Shown here: piece by piece, positions 16,588 to 26,710 of the stretch | How positions within the stretch are numbered: position 1 is the stretch's first letter | Layout: each line of letters starts with the position of its first letter | Assembly: GCA_964371615.1 (NCBI GenBank) | Contig: CAYJMS010000002.1 | Location: forward strand, 62,001-126,000 | Direction of reading: 5' to 3' | Length of the DNA stretch: 64,000 nt | Source: SpSt-333 sp964371615 | Lineage (GTDB): Bacteria; Bacteroidota; Ignavibacteria; UBA10030; UBA8401 | Notes under the pieces: model-generated | What the model was told of the DNA's origin: nothing | The model's database searches: none | Seen by the model: the letters and a program-made list of their open reading frames with translations, nothing else | Program-made: the position numbers and the translations under genes

Positions 16588-17442
16588 ATGATACGAATAT
16601 ATTCTTTTTTTATTTTATTTTTTTCCCCACTCGTTTCCGCACAGATCACCGTTATCGATGATTCACTATTTTCCCCGTCTTTAAATTCAACGACAAAATA
16701 TACTATTATGCTTCCCGCTGGGTATGCAGAAAGTACGGAGCGGTTTCCGGTACTCTATCTGTTGCACGGATACTCCGGAGACCATACTAATTGGGTAAAA
16801 CTCACCCGGCTGGCCAAATATGCAGAACACTATAAGTATATTATCGTTTCACCGGACGGGAAAAACGGGTGGTATACAAATTCATACACTGCATCAAACT
16901 CCAAATTTGAAAGTGCCATCATTGAGGACCTTATTCCCCATATCGATACGCACTATAAGACCGATACATCCAGGAATTCCAGATCCATAGCCGGCCTTTC
17001 GATGGGCGGATATGGTGCAATAAAATTCGCATTGAAATATCCCTCAATGTTCTTTTTTGCCGGGGGGATCAGTCCTGCCATACAGGTTCCGTACAGTCTC
17101 GAAGATTCTCTTTTTTATGCAACACGATCAAAAGGACTCGTTAAAAGTGTACAAGATGCATTCGGTAATGTCCGCAACGAAACGTGGAACCGGAATGATG
17201 TATTTTATCTTGCAGAGGAAGCACAACAAGATAACGCACCGTACATTTACCTGGCAGTCGGATCACAGGATGGGCTTACCGAAATCATCGGTGAAACTCA
17301 CCGCATGGCCGATACGCTGCGTAAGACCGGAATTCCGTTTGAGATGCACGAAACTGCCGGCGGTCATAATTGGAAGTTCTGGGATAAGGAAATACAGATC
17401 GTATTGCAGCGCATCCGGGAATTATCGGCAATGAAACAATGA
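16588..17442 (+). CDS. secreted alpha/beta-hydrolase esterase (esterase D-like)
   Basis: This 284-residue alpha/beta-hydrolase of the putative esterase/feruloyl-esterase group has a clear signal peptide (MIRIYSFFILFFSPLVSAQ). It contains the oxyanion-loop 'LYLLHGYSGDHTNW', the nucleophile elbow 'AGLSMGGYGA', the likely acid in 'VGSQDGLTE' and the catalytic His in 'GGHNWKFW'. The substrate is unknown; acyl esters on carbohydrates or S-formylglutathione-like substrates are possible. I use the ATG at 16588, not the TTG four codons earlier. The stop overlaps ppc as ATGA, an unexpected coupling of an exported hydrolase and a cytosolic carboxylase. Confidence 0.85.
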   Translation: MIRIYSFFILFFSPLVSAQITVIDDSLFSPSLNSTTKYTIMLPAGYAESTERFPVLYLLHGYSGDHTNWVKLTRLAKYAEHYKYIIVSPDGKNGWYTNSYTASNSKFESAIIEDLIPHIDTHYKTDTSRNSRSIAGLSMGGYGAIKFALKYPSMFFFAGGISPAIQVPYSLEDSLFYATRSKGLVKSVQDAFGNVRNETWNRNDVFYLAEEAQQDNAPYIYLAVGSQDGLTEIIGETHRMADTLRKTGIPFEMHETAGGHNWKFWDKEIQIVLQRIRELSAMKQ

Positions 17443-20219
17443 ACCGACGATCTGTCCATCATTCCTCCGCAGGTGAACCGCAACTTAGGGCGGCCGTTCG
17501 TTTCCTTGGGAATATGCTCGGCGATGTCATCCGCAGTCAGGAAGGTGTTTCATTCCTGCGCACGGTCGAATCCATCCGTCTGAAAACAAAAGAATTCCGA
17601 ACTTCGCATCAGTCTGTTGTTCGTCACGCATTGACGCGAACGATCGCCGGGTATGATCTGCCAAAACTCAGGAAGATCATCCGGGCCTTCTCGATCTATT
17701 TTCAATTGGTGAATATTGCCGAACAGCACCATCGCACACAGCGGCTGCGCAGCCTAAAACAGCAATCGCCGCGTCAGTTCCCGCCGGGATCGCTTCACCA
17801 TACATTGATGACCGCCAAAAATAAAAACGTTACGACAGCAGAGATGGAGCGATTCCTGCGGCAAATCTTCCTCTCTCCCGTCTTTACCGCTCATCCAACC
17901 GAAGCGATGCGGAGGACCGTTCTCGAGAAACATTCCCGCATCTGGCAGAATCTCGAACAATGGACCCGGTCCGATCTGATCGACGAGGAACGAACCGACA
18001 TTGTCGATTCGATAAGGAGGAATATTACGAGCCTCTGGCAAACCGAAGAGACGAGATCGTACGAAGTGACTCCGATGGATGAGGTGACGAACGGCCTCTA
18101 CTATTTCACGCACACTCTGCAGTATGCCATTCCCTCGTTTTATCGCGAATTGGAACGTTCTCTTGTTGATACATATCCGTCTTTGGTCAATGCCGTCCCA
18201 TCGTTTATCCGGTTCGGCACATGGATCGGCGGGGATAGAGATGGAAATCCGTACGTCACTGCCGACGTTACCTGGAACGCATTGAAGAAACAAGCCACTG
18301 CGGCAATCGACATGTATCTGACAATGCTGGATGATTTATTCGTCGTACGCAGCGAATCATCGAGTATGGTTTCCGTAGATTCCTCGATGCTTCGGTCGAT
18401 TGAATCGGAATTGAACGAACATCGGGAACTGATTCCCACAGTCGTTCGGAACGGCAACGAGAAGTACAGGATCACAATCGCATTGATGTACAGAAAATTG
18501 GTACGGTACAAGAATAAATTGGAAGGAATACTTTCTCCCCACGAACGGACGTATGGAACATCCGGCGATTTTCTCGAGGACCTCCATGCGATCAGAAACA
18601 GCCTCGTTGCCAACAATGGCCGCATCCTCGCAGAGGGCACACTGTACAATCTCATCCGAAACGTAGAAACATTCGGCTTTCATCTCGCTGTGATGGACAT
18701 ACGACAACACAAAAACGTACATCATAAAGCGGTGAACGAAATCTGTGCAGGGTTCGGAATTACGTACGGAACCATGACTTTCCCTGAAAGGATAGAATGG
18801 CTGACAGACGCCATTCTTAATGATAACACTATCGAACTCACGCCGCAATCATACTCACCGCAGACCGCCGAGTGCCTTGCGACGTTTTCCACGATCCACA
18901 AAGCGATGGTCGAAATCGATATCCGCGCTATTCGGTCATACATTATCAGCATGACCGAATCGCCCGTCGACGCGCTTGAAGTGTTGTTTCTCATGAGACT
19001 GACCGATCTGTTTTCTCCCCGTCAGAAAAGAAGCATGATAAACATCGTTCCGTTGTTCGAAACGATTGACGACCTTCGCAGATCCGTCGATATTATGGAA
19101 TCGTTGTACACGAATGCGGCGTACCGTTCCCATCTCTCCAGTCGCTCGTACCATCAGGAAATCATGCTCGGATATTCCGACAGCAGCAAGGACGGCGGCA
19201 TCCTGACCTCCAATTGGGAATTATACAAGGCCCAGCGGGCGCTGGCAAAGTGTTCACAACGGCATTCCATCGATTGGATGTTCTTCCACGGCAGAGGCGG
19301 AACGGTCGGCCGGGGAGGCGGTCCGGAATTTCAGGCGATCACCGCGTTGAACGGTCACTCCATCAATGGGAAAATAAAGATCACCGAGCAGGGCGAAGTC
19401 ATTTCACTGAAATATTCGCACAAAGAGATCGCCCAGCGAACGCTTGAGTTGACCACATCGGCAATGTTGTTGAAGTATTTCGATAAAACCAATGCGACAA
19501 AGATCAAAGTGGCAAAACATCCCCAATGGTTCGATGCAATGGAAGAAGCCTCGCACCGGAGTTATGCCTCGTACAGATCCGTTGTCTATGATGCCGACAC
19601 AGTGAATCGATATTTCTTTCAGGCAACCCCGCTCAAAGAGATCACACGGATGAAGATCGGTTCACGTCCGGCGAAAAGAATCGATACGGAACGGATCGAA
19701 GATCTTCGCGCCATTCCGTGGGTGTTCGCATGGATGCAGAGCCGTCACAACATCCCCGGCTGGTTGGGCGTCGATGCCGGACTTACGATGAGTTCTAAGT
19801 CGGCCGGCAGGTTGTCCAAGCAAATGTACAACCATTGGGAATTTTTTAAAGCAATGGTCGATAATATCCAGATGATCATCGCCAAATCGGATTTTGATAT
19901 CGCACGGTTGTATTCCCAACTGGTTGAACCGCCGCACCTTGGCACAGAGGTATTCCACCTGCTCAATGACAGGTTTACTCAAACCACACGAGCGATTTCA
20001 GACGTCACCGGCCAAAAGTATCTTCTCGACAACAATCCGTTACTGCAACGATCGATCTCGCTTCGCAATCCGTATGTCGATCCCCTGAGCATTATCCAGG
20101 TTGAATTGCTGAAGCGGTTGAGACACAATGATTGCTCCGAAGACAGGAGGAAAGAACTTGAGGAGGTGATGTTTCTCTGCATTAACGGGATTGCGGCAGG
20201 ATTAAGAAACACAGGGTAA
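17439..20219 (+). CDS. ppc: phosphoenolpyruvate carboxylase
   Basis: This 926-residue cytosolic enzyme adds bicarbonate to phosphoenolpyruvate to give oxaloacetate, refilling the TCA cycle. Key motifs are intact: the catalytic His in 'VFTAHPTEAMRRTV' (HPTE at 152-155), 'ILGYSDSSKDGG'-like 'MLGYSDSSKDGG', the glycine-rich catalytic loop 'FHGRGGTVGRGGGP', and the C-terminal 'CINGIAAGLRNTG', which contributes to aspartate inhibition. The length is normal. The start overlaps the esterase stop. A hairpin without a T-tract (20245-20263) lies between its stop and the convergent sirtuin gene. Confidence 0.96.
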   Translation: MNRRSVHHSSAGEPQLRAAVRFLGNMLGDVIRSQEGVSFLRTVESIRLKTKEFRTSHQSVVRHALTRTIAGYDLPKLRKIIRAFSIYFQLVNIAEQHHRTQRLRSLKQQSPRQFPPGSLHHTLMTAKNKNVTTAEMERFLRQIFLSPVFTAHPTEAMRRTVLEKHSRIWQNLEQWTRSDLIDEERTDIVDSIRRNITSLWQTEETRSYEVTPMDEVTNGLYYFTHTLQYAIPSFYRELERSLVDTYPSLVNAVPSFIRFGTWIGGDRDGNPYVTADVTWNALKKQATAAIDMYLTMLDDLFVVRSESSSMVSVDSSMLRSIESELNEHRELIPTVVRNGNEKYRITIALMYRKLVRYKNKLEGILSPHERTYGTSGDFLEDLHAIRNSLVANNGRILAEGTLYNLIRNVETFGFHLAVMDIRQHKNVHHKAVNEICAGFGITYGTMTFPERIEWLTDAILNDNTIELTPQSYSPQTAECLATFSTIHKAMVEIDIRAIRSYIISMTESPVDALEVLFLMRLTDLFSPRQKRSMINIVPLFETIDDLRRSVDIMESLYTNAAYRSHLSSRSYHQEIMLGYSDSSKDGGILTSNWELYKAQRALAKCSQRHSIDWMFFHGRGGTVGRGGGPEFQAITALNGHSINGKIKITEQGEVISLKYSHKEIAQRTLELTTSAMLLKYFDKTNATKIKVAKHPQWFDAMEEASHRSYASYRSVVYDADTVNRYFFQATPLKEITRMKIGSRPAKRIDTERIEDLRAIPWVFAWMQSRHNIPGWLGVDAGLTMSSKSAGRLSKQMYNHWEFFKAMVDNIQMIIAKSDFDIARLYSQLVEPPHLGTEVFHLLNDRFTQTTRAISDVTGQKYLLDNNPLLQRSISLRNPYVDPLSIIQVELLKRLRHNDCSEDRRKELEEVMFLCINGIAAGLRNTG

Positions 20220-20244
20220 TGACGGTATACTCAGGGATCGTTTC

Positions 20245-20263
20245 CGTATGGAATACCCATACG
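20245..20263. terminator. hairpin between convergent ppc and sirtuin genes
   Basis: A 7-bp stem (CGTATGG and CCATACG) with a 5-nt loop lies in the 45-nt gap between two convergent stop codons. It lacks a T-run on either strand, so it is a weak terminator candidate. Confidence 0.35.
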
Positions 20264-20264
20264 A

Positions 20265-20996
20265 TCATAAGAGCGAGGAAACCAAACGAGGCATTTGTTC
20301 ACTGGCGCTCCCCTTCAGCACCGTAAATCCGCTTAACAACTCGTAGTTGGGATGGGGGTCAATAAAATATTTTCCCTTTGTTCTTCTGAATAGCGGAAGC
20401 AAACCCGCCGCGGGATATACCTGCGCCGAAGTACCGACACCGATAAATATATCGGCAGACACAACCAGTTCATCCAATAATTCCTGCCGCATATCCACCG
20501 GTTCGCCGAACCATACAATATCAGGACGCAGCTGCCCACCGCATCGCGGACAACAATCTCCCAAAGTGATGGGATTTTCTATCCTCTCCCGGAAATCGCA
20601 GGAATATGTGTCGTCGTCGTCAAATGCTAATGAACGATGATATTCGCATTTCTGCATGTCAATTCTGCCGTGAAGATGCCACACCTGTTCGTTCCCTGCT
20701 CTTTCGAGCAGCGTATCGATATTTTGCGTTATATTTGTTACGTGGAAATGTTTGGAGAGCTCCGCAATGGCATAATGCGCAGGATTTGGAATACATTCCT
20801 GTTGTTTGCGAAAACGCATGCCGTAAAAATCGAGCACCAATTGCTTGTTCCGTGTCCATCCCTCCGGCGAAGCGACATCCTCAATGCGATGCTGCTCCCA
20901 GAGCCCGCCGGAATCCCTGAATGTGGGAATGCCGCTTTCGGCTGACAAGCCGGCACCGCTAAATACGACAATGTTCATTGTGTGGATACCATTCAC
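20265..20996 (-). CDS. cobB: NAD-dependent deacylase, sirtuin (CobB-type)
   Basis: This 243-residue sirtuin removes acyl groups from lysines using NAD. The motifs are 'FSGAGLSAESGIPTFRD' for NAD, 'TQNIDTLLERAG', the catalytic His in 'HLHG' (H109) and 'PDIVWFGEPV'. Tyr58 and Arg61 in 'FYGMRFR' match the YxxR pair that favours succinyl/malonyl-lysine in CobB and SIRT5. The zinc site is uneven: one classical CPRC pair (149-152), but only isolated cysteines at 117 and 133. The GTG at 20996 overlaps the methyltransferase stop (GTGA); an internal ATG at 20978 is an alternative start. Confidence 0.93.
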   Translation of the reverse strand: MNGIHTMNIVVFSGAGLSAESGIPTFRDSGGLWEQHRIEDVASPEGWTRNKQLVLDFYGMRFRKQQECIPNPAHYAIAELSKHFHVTNITQNIDTLLERAGNEQVWHLHGRIDMQKCEYHRSLAFDDDDTYSCDFRERIENPITLGDCCPRCGGQLRPDIVWFGEPVDMRQELLDELVVSADIFIGVGTSAQVYPAAGLLPLFRRTKGKYFIDPHPNYELLSGFTVLKGSASEQMPRLVSSLL

Positions 20997-21616
20997 TTCA
21001 TAATAAAATCACAACGGACAAATTCCTTTTTTCCCGGTAAACCATACTTCTTTTCACCGAGTAACACACAGCGATGTTCTTTCATCGATGCAATAAATTC
21101 ATCTCTATCGATATCATTGTGAAACCGTACAAGATCGTTAAGAGTCGGAATATTTGTTTTAGAGACAAACGATTCTCCGTTATTCTGTTGAATCGTCACT
21201 GAAATAATCGTACCTGCATATCCAAATCGATGTATAACAGAAAGGAATTTTTTTCTATCCACATATTCCAGGAATAGGTTCGCAATGAACATATCGGCAG
21301 GACTCATGGCAATGGTCCCGTTATTCACGTCCGCCTCAATCAGATGGAGATTGAAACCCCGGTTCAAGTATCGATCGGCACATTGCTTAAGATAATCGCC
21401 GTTAACGTCAATACCGGTTACTGTTTTGGTCACCGCCGGATCAATGACTTCCATGCCATCCCCCGCACCGATGCCAAAGATAGTGACGCTGGCAGGATGG
21501 TACGCGGCGATTTGGTCTCGAAATATTTGCTGCAATACTACGGATTGACCGACCGACGGATCCGACATATGTCGTTCATAATCCGAGAGCGGAATGTACT
21601 TCCATGGATTGTCCAT
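20993..21616 (-). CDS. class I SAM-dependent methyltransferase-like protein
   Basis: This 207-residue protein has a Rossmann-type SAM site, 'VTIFGIGAGDGMEVID' (motif I), 'TGIDVNGDYLKQCADRY' (acidic ribose contact) and 'LHLIEADVNN', so it is probably a methyltransferase. The C-terminal third is less typical and no substrate motif is recognised. It is translationally coupled to the sirtuin gene through a GTGA overlap, so the pair may act on the same protein or pathway; that is inference only. Confidence 0.75.
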   Translation of the reverse strand: MDNPWKYIPLSDYERHMSDPSVGQSVVLQQIFRDQIAAYHPASVTIFGIGAGDGMEVIDPAVTKTVTGIDVNGDYLKQCADRYLNRGFNLHLIEADVNNGTIAMSPADMFIANLFLEYVDRKKFLSVIHRFGYAGTIISVTIQQNNGESFVSKTNIPTLNDLVRFHNDIDRDEFIASMKEHRCVLLGEKKYGLPGKKEFVRCDFIMK

Positions 21617-21678
21617 GTGTAAGGTATGGTTGGAGTTTTGGAGGTACCGCGATACTGCCGGACCGTGATCGGTAAGGT

Positions 21679-22920
21679 CTATTTAATATCGGTGGATAAT
21701 TTATACCGGACGATGCGGTTATTTCCCGCATCGGCAATCAACAACACTCTGTCCGGTTGATAATAGGCAACACCCATCGGATCGTTGAATTGTCTGAATC
21801 CGCTTCCGGTACCGCCGAACGAGACAATGACATTCTTGCGGTCCGTGGAAAATGTCGGGGGCAGGATCCCCTCGATGCCGGTGGACGTGAACTGATATAC
21901 GCTGTCGGTTCCAGAATCGACAACAAAAATGTAGCCCCGATCGGCTGCATAAGTCACATCTTCCGGGCTCTTGAAGATCGACTGAAGAATCCCGTCCGTA
22001 GGATCGGCATCATACAAAAACCGACGACCGATGGTCGTATCGCTGAACTCCAGTTCCGGATCGGCAGTATAGGCAACATCTTCCCGTCCGCTCGAATACC
22101 GCATTCCCTGAACACGGAAACTGTTCTCCCCTTTCAGCGTCGTAATAAAATGCCGGCGGGCATCGACGTTTGCACGCTGCGGCGGCACGGCATATGTTGT
22201 TATGCCCGTCAACGTATTCGCAGATGCTTTTCCTGTTCCGGTCGCGGTAAGGTACGCTGTGAGCGGAGACTGCAACTGGTCGTTGGAACCGAATGACAAA
22301 ATGTTATTATCCGGTCCGCCGGGCTGCGTAATATCCGAATTGAACGGACCGGTCCGTGTGATGTAGTAGGAATTATCCGCCATTGTAGCCACCCCGGTAA
22401 AATATATCGACGAGTCGCTCGCCCGCAGAGTGCGGCCGAGTATGTAACCCGGATGGATGACTGCCGGAACTGCAACGGCATCTGCAATGCGGTTATTAGC
22501 AGGGTACAACTTTATTCTATACAGACAGGCAAGACTGAGTGCATTGGCGCCGACAACAGTATCCTTTCGGCCAACGACCAACAGATCGAGCCGCCGGTCC
22601 TGAGCAATTGCCACGGGATGCGGAATGGAGATTGAACCTAATACGGTTCCGTTCACATCCAATTGTACAACACGGTCATTATCGGTATCCGCCACATAAA
22701 TTAATTCGTCATATCCGACCATCACATCTTCGGGATGATTGAAACCGTACCATATCGGAGCCAATTGAATGAATTCAATCGGTTTCACATCAGTCGCCGG
22801 TACGATCGGAAAATCCTCGCCGATATTCGGTTCTTTCTCTCCGAAGATCGTTTCGTTGCATCCCATTGAAAATGCGAATGCAAGAATAGCCGATAGTATG
22901 ATCAGTGAATGTCTTTTCAT
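21679..22920 (-). CDS. NHL/beta-propeller lipoprotein
   Basis: This 413-residue protein has a lipoprotein signal (AFAFSMGC lipobox), so it should be membrane-anchored outside the cytoplasm. Repeats of the NHL/6-bladed propeller type are visible, each with an aspartate-rich strand: 'GYDELIYVADTDNDRVVQLD', 'AADRGYIFVVDSGTDSVYQF' and 'QPDRVLLIADAGNNRIVRY'. Such propellers usually bind ligands or proteins. It is the last gene of the exported-protein block and overlaps the PorV-like gene by 4 nt. The function is unknown. Confidence 0.8.
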   Translation of the reverse strand: MKRHSLIILSAILAFAFSMGCNETIFGEKEPNIGEDFPIVPATDVKPIEFIQLAPIWYGFNHPEDVMVGYDELIYVADTDNDRVVQLDVNGTVLGSISIPHPVAIAQDRRLDLLVVGRKDTVVGANALSLACLYRIKLYPANNRIADAVAVPAVIHPGYILGRTLRASDSSIYFTGVATMADNSYYITRTGPFNSDITQPGGPDNNILSFGSNDQLQSPLTAYLTATGTGKASANTLTGITTYAVPPQRANVDARRHFITTLKGENSFRVQGMRYSSGREDVAYTADPELEFSDTTIGRRFLYDADPTDGILQSIFKSPEDVTYAADRGYIFVVDSGTDSVYQFTSTGIEGILPPTFSTDRKNVIVSFGGTGSGFRQFNDPMGVAYYQPDRVLLIADAGNNRIVRYKLSTDIK

Positions 22921-23903
22921 AATGTCATTGCAATGGAAAACCGATGCGCCGTACCGAGAACACCGTAGCTCGATGATGCATAGTCGAACGAAATGTTTGT
23001 CAAATCAGACGGAATTTTAAACCCGATGCCGAACGACGGCACCTGCTGTTCTTCGACGTTTAATTTATATCCCCCGCGCAAAAATACTGTTTCCGTCCAT
23101 GCATACTCAATGCCGAATGCGAGGTTTTCGGCATTATCATTGGGATGATTCAGCTGTATTGCCGTTGTCAGCCGATGTTCTTCTGTTTGCCACGGTTCGA
23201 TGGCAAACGAGAGGCGAAAAATCGTTGGAGGCGAAAATTCCTGGAAATTGGTCACGTTCCCAATACCGTACACAGATGCTGTTCCCGTCGGTTTTGCCGT
23301 TCCGCCGAAATTCGTCAGGACAAAAGCGAAACGTGAATTGGCATAACCGGTGTAATAATACGCGCCGATATCGATGAGAAATGTATGCATCGTCAGTTCT
23401 GCCAGCGTTTCGTGGACATACTTTCCCGTGATACCGAAACTGAACTGATCGGTCATTGCCCGTGAGTAGGTCAATCCGATCGCGAGATCCCGATAACTGA
23501 AATATGATCCGTCTCCATGCGGCTGCAGTACTGTCGTTCGTTCCATATCGTTCGTCGTCACGGCGGTAACGCTGGCACCGACGGCGTCCGATTCCGAAAT
23601 GTGATGCACATACGCGCCGAAACTGTGCTGAACATCGGCAAACCACAATGTATGGGCGAACATTACTTCGTTGTTTTTTGTGCGGACACTGGCTGCGGGA
23701 TTCCAATACAAGGATGATGCATCATCGGCGATGGCGATAAACGATTCACCCATCGCTGCTGCGCGCGGATTCACACCGATTTTGAGAAACGGAAATCCGG
23801 AAATGCCGGCCCGTTGTGCTCCAAGTCCCGGGAATATTCTTTGCGCCGGAACGACGTTCGCAATCACAAAAAGAAACAGCGTTATGGTCAGGATCTTTTT
23901 CAT
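22917..23903 (-). CDS. PorV/PorQ-like outer-membrane protein
   Basis: This 328-residue protein has a signal peptide (MKKILTITLFLFVIANVVPAQ) and the family opening 'FLKIGVNPRAAAMGESFIAI' followed by 'DDASSLYWNPAA'. These mark the PorV/UPF0164 group of beta-barrels related to FadL. In the type IX secretion system PorV carries cargo to the attachment complex, but many paralogues exist and this one may serve only its neighbours. It overlaps the TonB-dependent receptor upstream and the lipoprotein downstream, each by ATGA-type contacts. Confidence 0.82.
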   Translation of the reverse strand: MKKILTITLFLFVIANVVPAQRIFPGLGAQRAGISGFPFLKIGVNPRAAAMGESFIAIADDASSLYWNPAASVRTKNNEVMFAHTLWFADVQHSFGAYVHHISESDAVGASVTAVTTNDMERTTVLQPHGDGSYFSYRDLAIGLTYSRAMTDQFSFGITGKYVHETLAELTMHTFLIDIGAYYYTGYANSRFAFVLTNFGGTAKPTGTASVYGIGNVTNFQEFSPPTIFRLSFAIEPWQTEEHRLTTAIQLNHPNDNAENLAFGIEYAWTETVFLRGGYKLNVEEQQVPSFGIGFKIPSDLTNISFDYASSSYGVLGTAHRFSIAMTL

Positions 23904-26710
23904 AAATCGACCGATACTCCTGCCAGGATATGCCGCTGTTCGAGATATCGCGCCGGATCGAACGGTGGAAATCCACGATCCTGCGGATGCGGGAATGTCG
24001 GATCGCGGAATGGCGTCAGATCTCCCAGCTCATAAGCACGGCCGGTCAATGGATTGATGATCGTGGAGTTGATATTGTCAAAAATGTTTTTCACTTCAAC
24101 GAACAGGGTAAATTTTACTTTATCAATGAAGAACCAGTGTTGAATATTCAGATCGCCCCACCACCAATTTTCTCCGATCGACTGATATTCGTTAGTGAGA
24201 TCTTCTTTATAAACGGGACGCTGAGTACTGGCGTCGATGCCGGAATACAGATACGGCGTATAGCGTTTTCCTGATTGAAAATTCCATTGGATGAAAATAT
24301 TGGTTTGATTCAGGAAGCCGAGTCCGAGAAACGGTTCGTTGTCATCGTCAAGAAGGAAATTCGTACTGATACGGAACTGCAGCGGACGGTCCCAGGCAAG
24401 AAATTTTTCTTTGGTAGTCTGCTCTTCGGTAAACCGGAAGAAGGATGCTTCGGCGGAATTGCTCTTCCCTTTTGCAACCTGGAATGAACCGCTGACGTCC
24501 CCGCGGAAGAATTTTCCGATACGTTTGGTGTACGAGACTTCCAATCCGTTGATGCGGGCATAGTCCTCGTTCACATATGTCGTTTTATCCAATTCCGGAA
24601 TAAACCGGCGGACGACATAATCGTATTTGTCCTTGCTGTATGCAGAGATCGTAAAGACATCGTCCGTTGTGAATTGATTGCGAAGACCGATCTCATATTC
24701 AACTGTCGTTTCCGGATCGAGCGCCGGATTGCCGACGCGTGACAGCGGTGACCGGTCGGGACGCGATATATCCATACCGGAATATACCTGATAGGCATTG
24801 GGCCAATCGACCGCATGGCCGTAATTGAAATACAGCACCTGGTTGTCGCTGACCGGGAACGAGACGCGCAATCTGGGCAGGAATCTCCCCTTCCACCGAT
24901 GTCCGAAGAGATTATAGGTCTGCGATTCGTACTCTTCCTTCGCCGTAGCACTGATTAATTTTGCCGAAACCGCCGCCTGGTTATTGACGATAGCATCCAC
25001 AACATTACCCGGGAACCAATACTGGAACCGCAGTCCCAGCGTTGCAATCAATCCTTTAAATGCAATTTGATCGGAGACATACAAACCACCCTGCGCCGGC
25101 CAAACATGCCAGATATCAAACGATTCGCCGAGCGTTCGTGACTGGTCGCCGTACCGTATGGGTGCGCCGATCCACGGTTTGTTAATGTCGATCCATTGAT
25201 ATTCCTGGAATTTGGATTCAAAACCGAACCTGATTTTATTCTCCTGGTTCGGATTATAGTTGAAATCGAATTTCACCGTATACTCTTCGGCAAAATGATC
25301 GTGCCACAACGTTGCAATACCGCCGTTGTTATATAATCCGGCAGTATAGGGATCTCCCTGAATGACGTAAATCAGACTGTCAAAATCAGAAAATTGCCAA
25401 TAATTAATCGGATACGTGATGATGCTTTTCGGGTCCAGGTCCTGCGTGATCGAATCGGGACGGTACGGCCTTCCGTTCGCATCGGCGCGAAGTCGCGTGA
25501 ATAAGCGGCCGACCTGCACTTCGTAATACGCTTGAGGGCTGATCGTGTTTGTATATTTTATTGTGGCAAGATTTCCGTCATGGGTATAGGTATTTGCATT
25601 ATCGGGCTGCAGCGAAAATTCATATTGATAACCCGGCCCCAATACAACATCATTGCCGCCGATCTGCAGCATTCTGGTATTCTGGTTTATCTTGACGGAT
25701 CTATTATATGATGCTTCCAGTTTTTGTGTCGCATCCGGTTTGTATGTCAACTTCATTGTACCATTCCACCGGTTATCGTTCCGCGGCGCATACGATGATC
25801 CTCCGAAGATTGAGGAATTGACCTGATTGGCAGGACGACGCGTATACTCATCGGAGATGTATCCGGAAAATGCACCGAAAATATATAAATGCCCGGGAAT
25901 GATCGGACCGCTGATATTGGCCTCGACCATATCCGTATTAAAATTGGACGCGGCATCGGTATTGAAACCGAGATTATCCCTTTTGTACGAAACATATGCA
26001 TCGATATTGTCCGAACCGGCCTGCGTTGTAACATTCACAATGCCCGCGGTGGCGCCGTACTCTGCACCGATTCCGCCGGTGGTGACTTCGATTTCTTTCA
26101 TTGATTTCGTACTGACCTCAACGCCGAATCCCGTTCCGGCAAGAGGATCCTTTGCCGAAACACCATCGACGTAATAAGCAGTTTCATACGACCGGCCCCC
26201 ACGGATATACAACCCTTCCGAAGTTTGCGTGACGCCTACTTGTTTCGAAACAATATCAGTCACGCCAAGCACCGGAGCTGAACGAATTTGGTCCGACGAA
26301 ATCAATTGAGCAGAAGAAGATTGCTCAATATCAAAAAGCGGTTTTTCACCGATGATAAGGACTTCCTGATCGAGTGTTACCACGGACTCATTTAATTGCG
26401 CATTTAATGTGGTAACGCCCTCCCCGATCTTGATTCCCGTGAATTGCGATTTCGTATATCCGATCAACGAAATCTCAACGGTATATTCTCCGACACTTAT
26501 CCCCTTGATAACGTAGTTGCCGTCGATATCCGTATTCATGCCATAGTACGTCCCTTTGATCTTAACAATCACGCCGGGAAGCGGTTCTCCGCTCTTTTCA
26601 TCCGTCACTCGGCCCGACAGCGTTCCCCGCTCCTGTGCCATCACGGCCGTCGAAAATGCCAGCATGACAACCCATATGATCAATGTCGATCGTGTCATAC
26701 TATTCACCAA
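23900..26710 (-). CDS. TonB-dependent receptor with carboxypeptidase-like domain
   Basis: This 936-residue outer-membrane receptor has a signal peptide (TRSTLIIWVVMLAFSTAVMAQ). A carboxypeptidase-regulatory-like domain (about 27-110) is recognised by 'SGRVTDEKSGEPLPGVIV', a plug domain (about 120-230) by 'GLYIRGGRSYETAYYVDG', and the beta barrel ends in 'HILAGVSVDL'. It is the SusC/CirA-like organisation of Bacteroidota, though without a SusD neighbour. The substrate is not predictable. GTG at 26710 has GGGAG at good spacing; the ATG at 26698 is the alternative. It overlaps the upstream lipoprotein gene by 11 nt. Confidence 0.9.
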   Translation of the reverse strand: MVNSMTRSTLIIWVVMLAFSTAVMAQERGTLSGRVTDEKSGEPLPGVIVKIKGTYYGMNTDIDGNYVIKGISVGEYTVEISLIGYTKSQFTGIKIGEGVTTLNAQLNESVVTLDQEVLIIGEKPLFDIEQSSSAQLISSDQIRSAPVLGVTDIVSKQVGVTQTSEGLYIRGGRSYETAYYVDGVSAKDPLAGTGFGVEVSTKSMKEIEVTTGGIGAEYGATAGIVNVTTQAGSDNIDAYVSYKRDNLGFNTDAASNFNTDMVEANISGPIIPGHLYIFGAFSGYISDEYTRRPANQVNSSIFGGSSYAPRNDNRWNGTMKLTYKPDATQKLEASYNRSVKINQNTRMLQIGGNDVVLGPGYQYEFSLQPDNANTYTHDGNLATIKYTNTISPQAYYEVQVGRLFTRLRADANGRPYRPDSITQDLDPKSIITYPINYWQFSDFDSLIYVIQGDPYTAGLYNNGGIATLWHDHFAEEYTVKFDFNYNPNQENKIRFGFESKFQEYQWIDINKPWIGAPIRYGDQSRTLGESFDIWHVWPAQGGLYVSDQIAFKGLIATLGLRFQYWFPGNVVDAIVNNQAAVSAKLISATAKEEYESQTYNLFGHRWKGRFLPRLRVSFPVSDNQVLYFNYGHAVDWPNAYQVYSGMDISRPDRSPLSRVGNPALDPETTVEYEIGLRNQFTTDDVFTISAYSKDKYDYVVRRFIPELDKTTYVNEDYARINGLEVSYTKRIGKFFRGDVSGSFQVAKGKSNSAEASFFRFTEEQTTKEKFLAWDRPLQFRISTNFLLDDDNEPFLGLGFLNQTNIFIQWNFQSGKRYTPYLYSGIDASTQRPVYKEDLTNEYQSIGENWWWGDLNIQHWFFIDKVKFTLFVEVKNIFDNINSTIINPLTGRAYELGDLTPFRDPTFPHPQDRGFPPFDPARYLEQRHILAGVSVDL

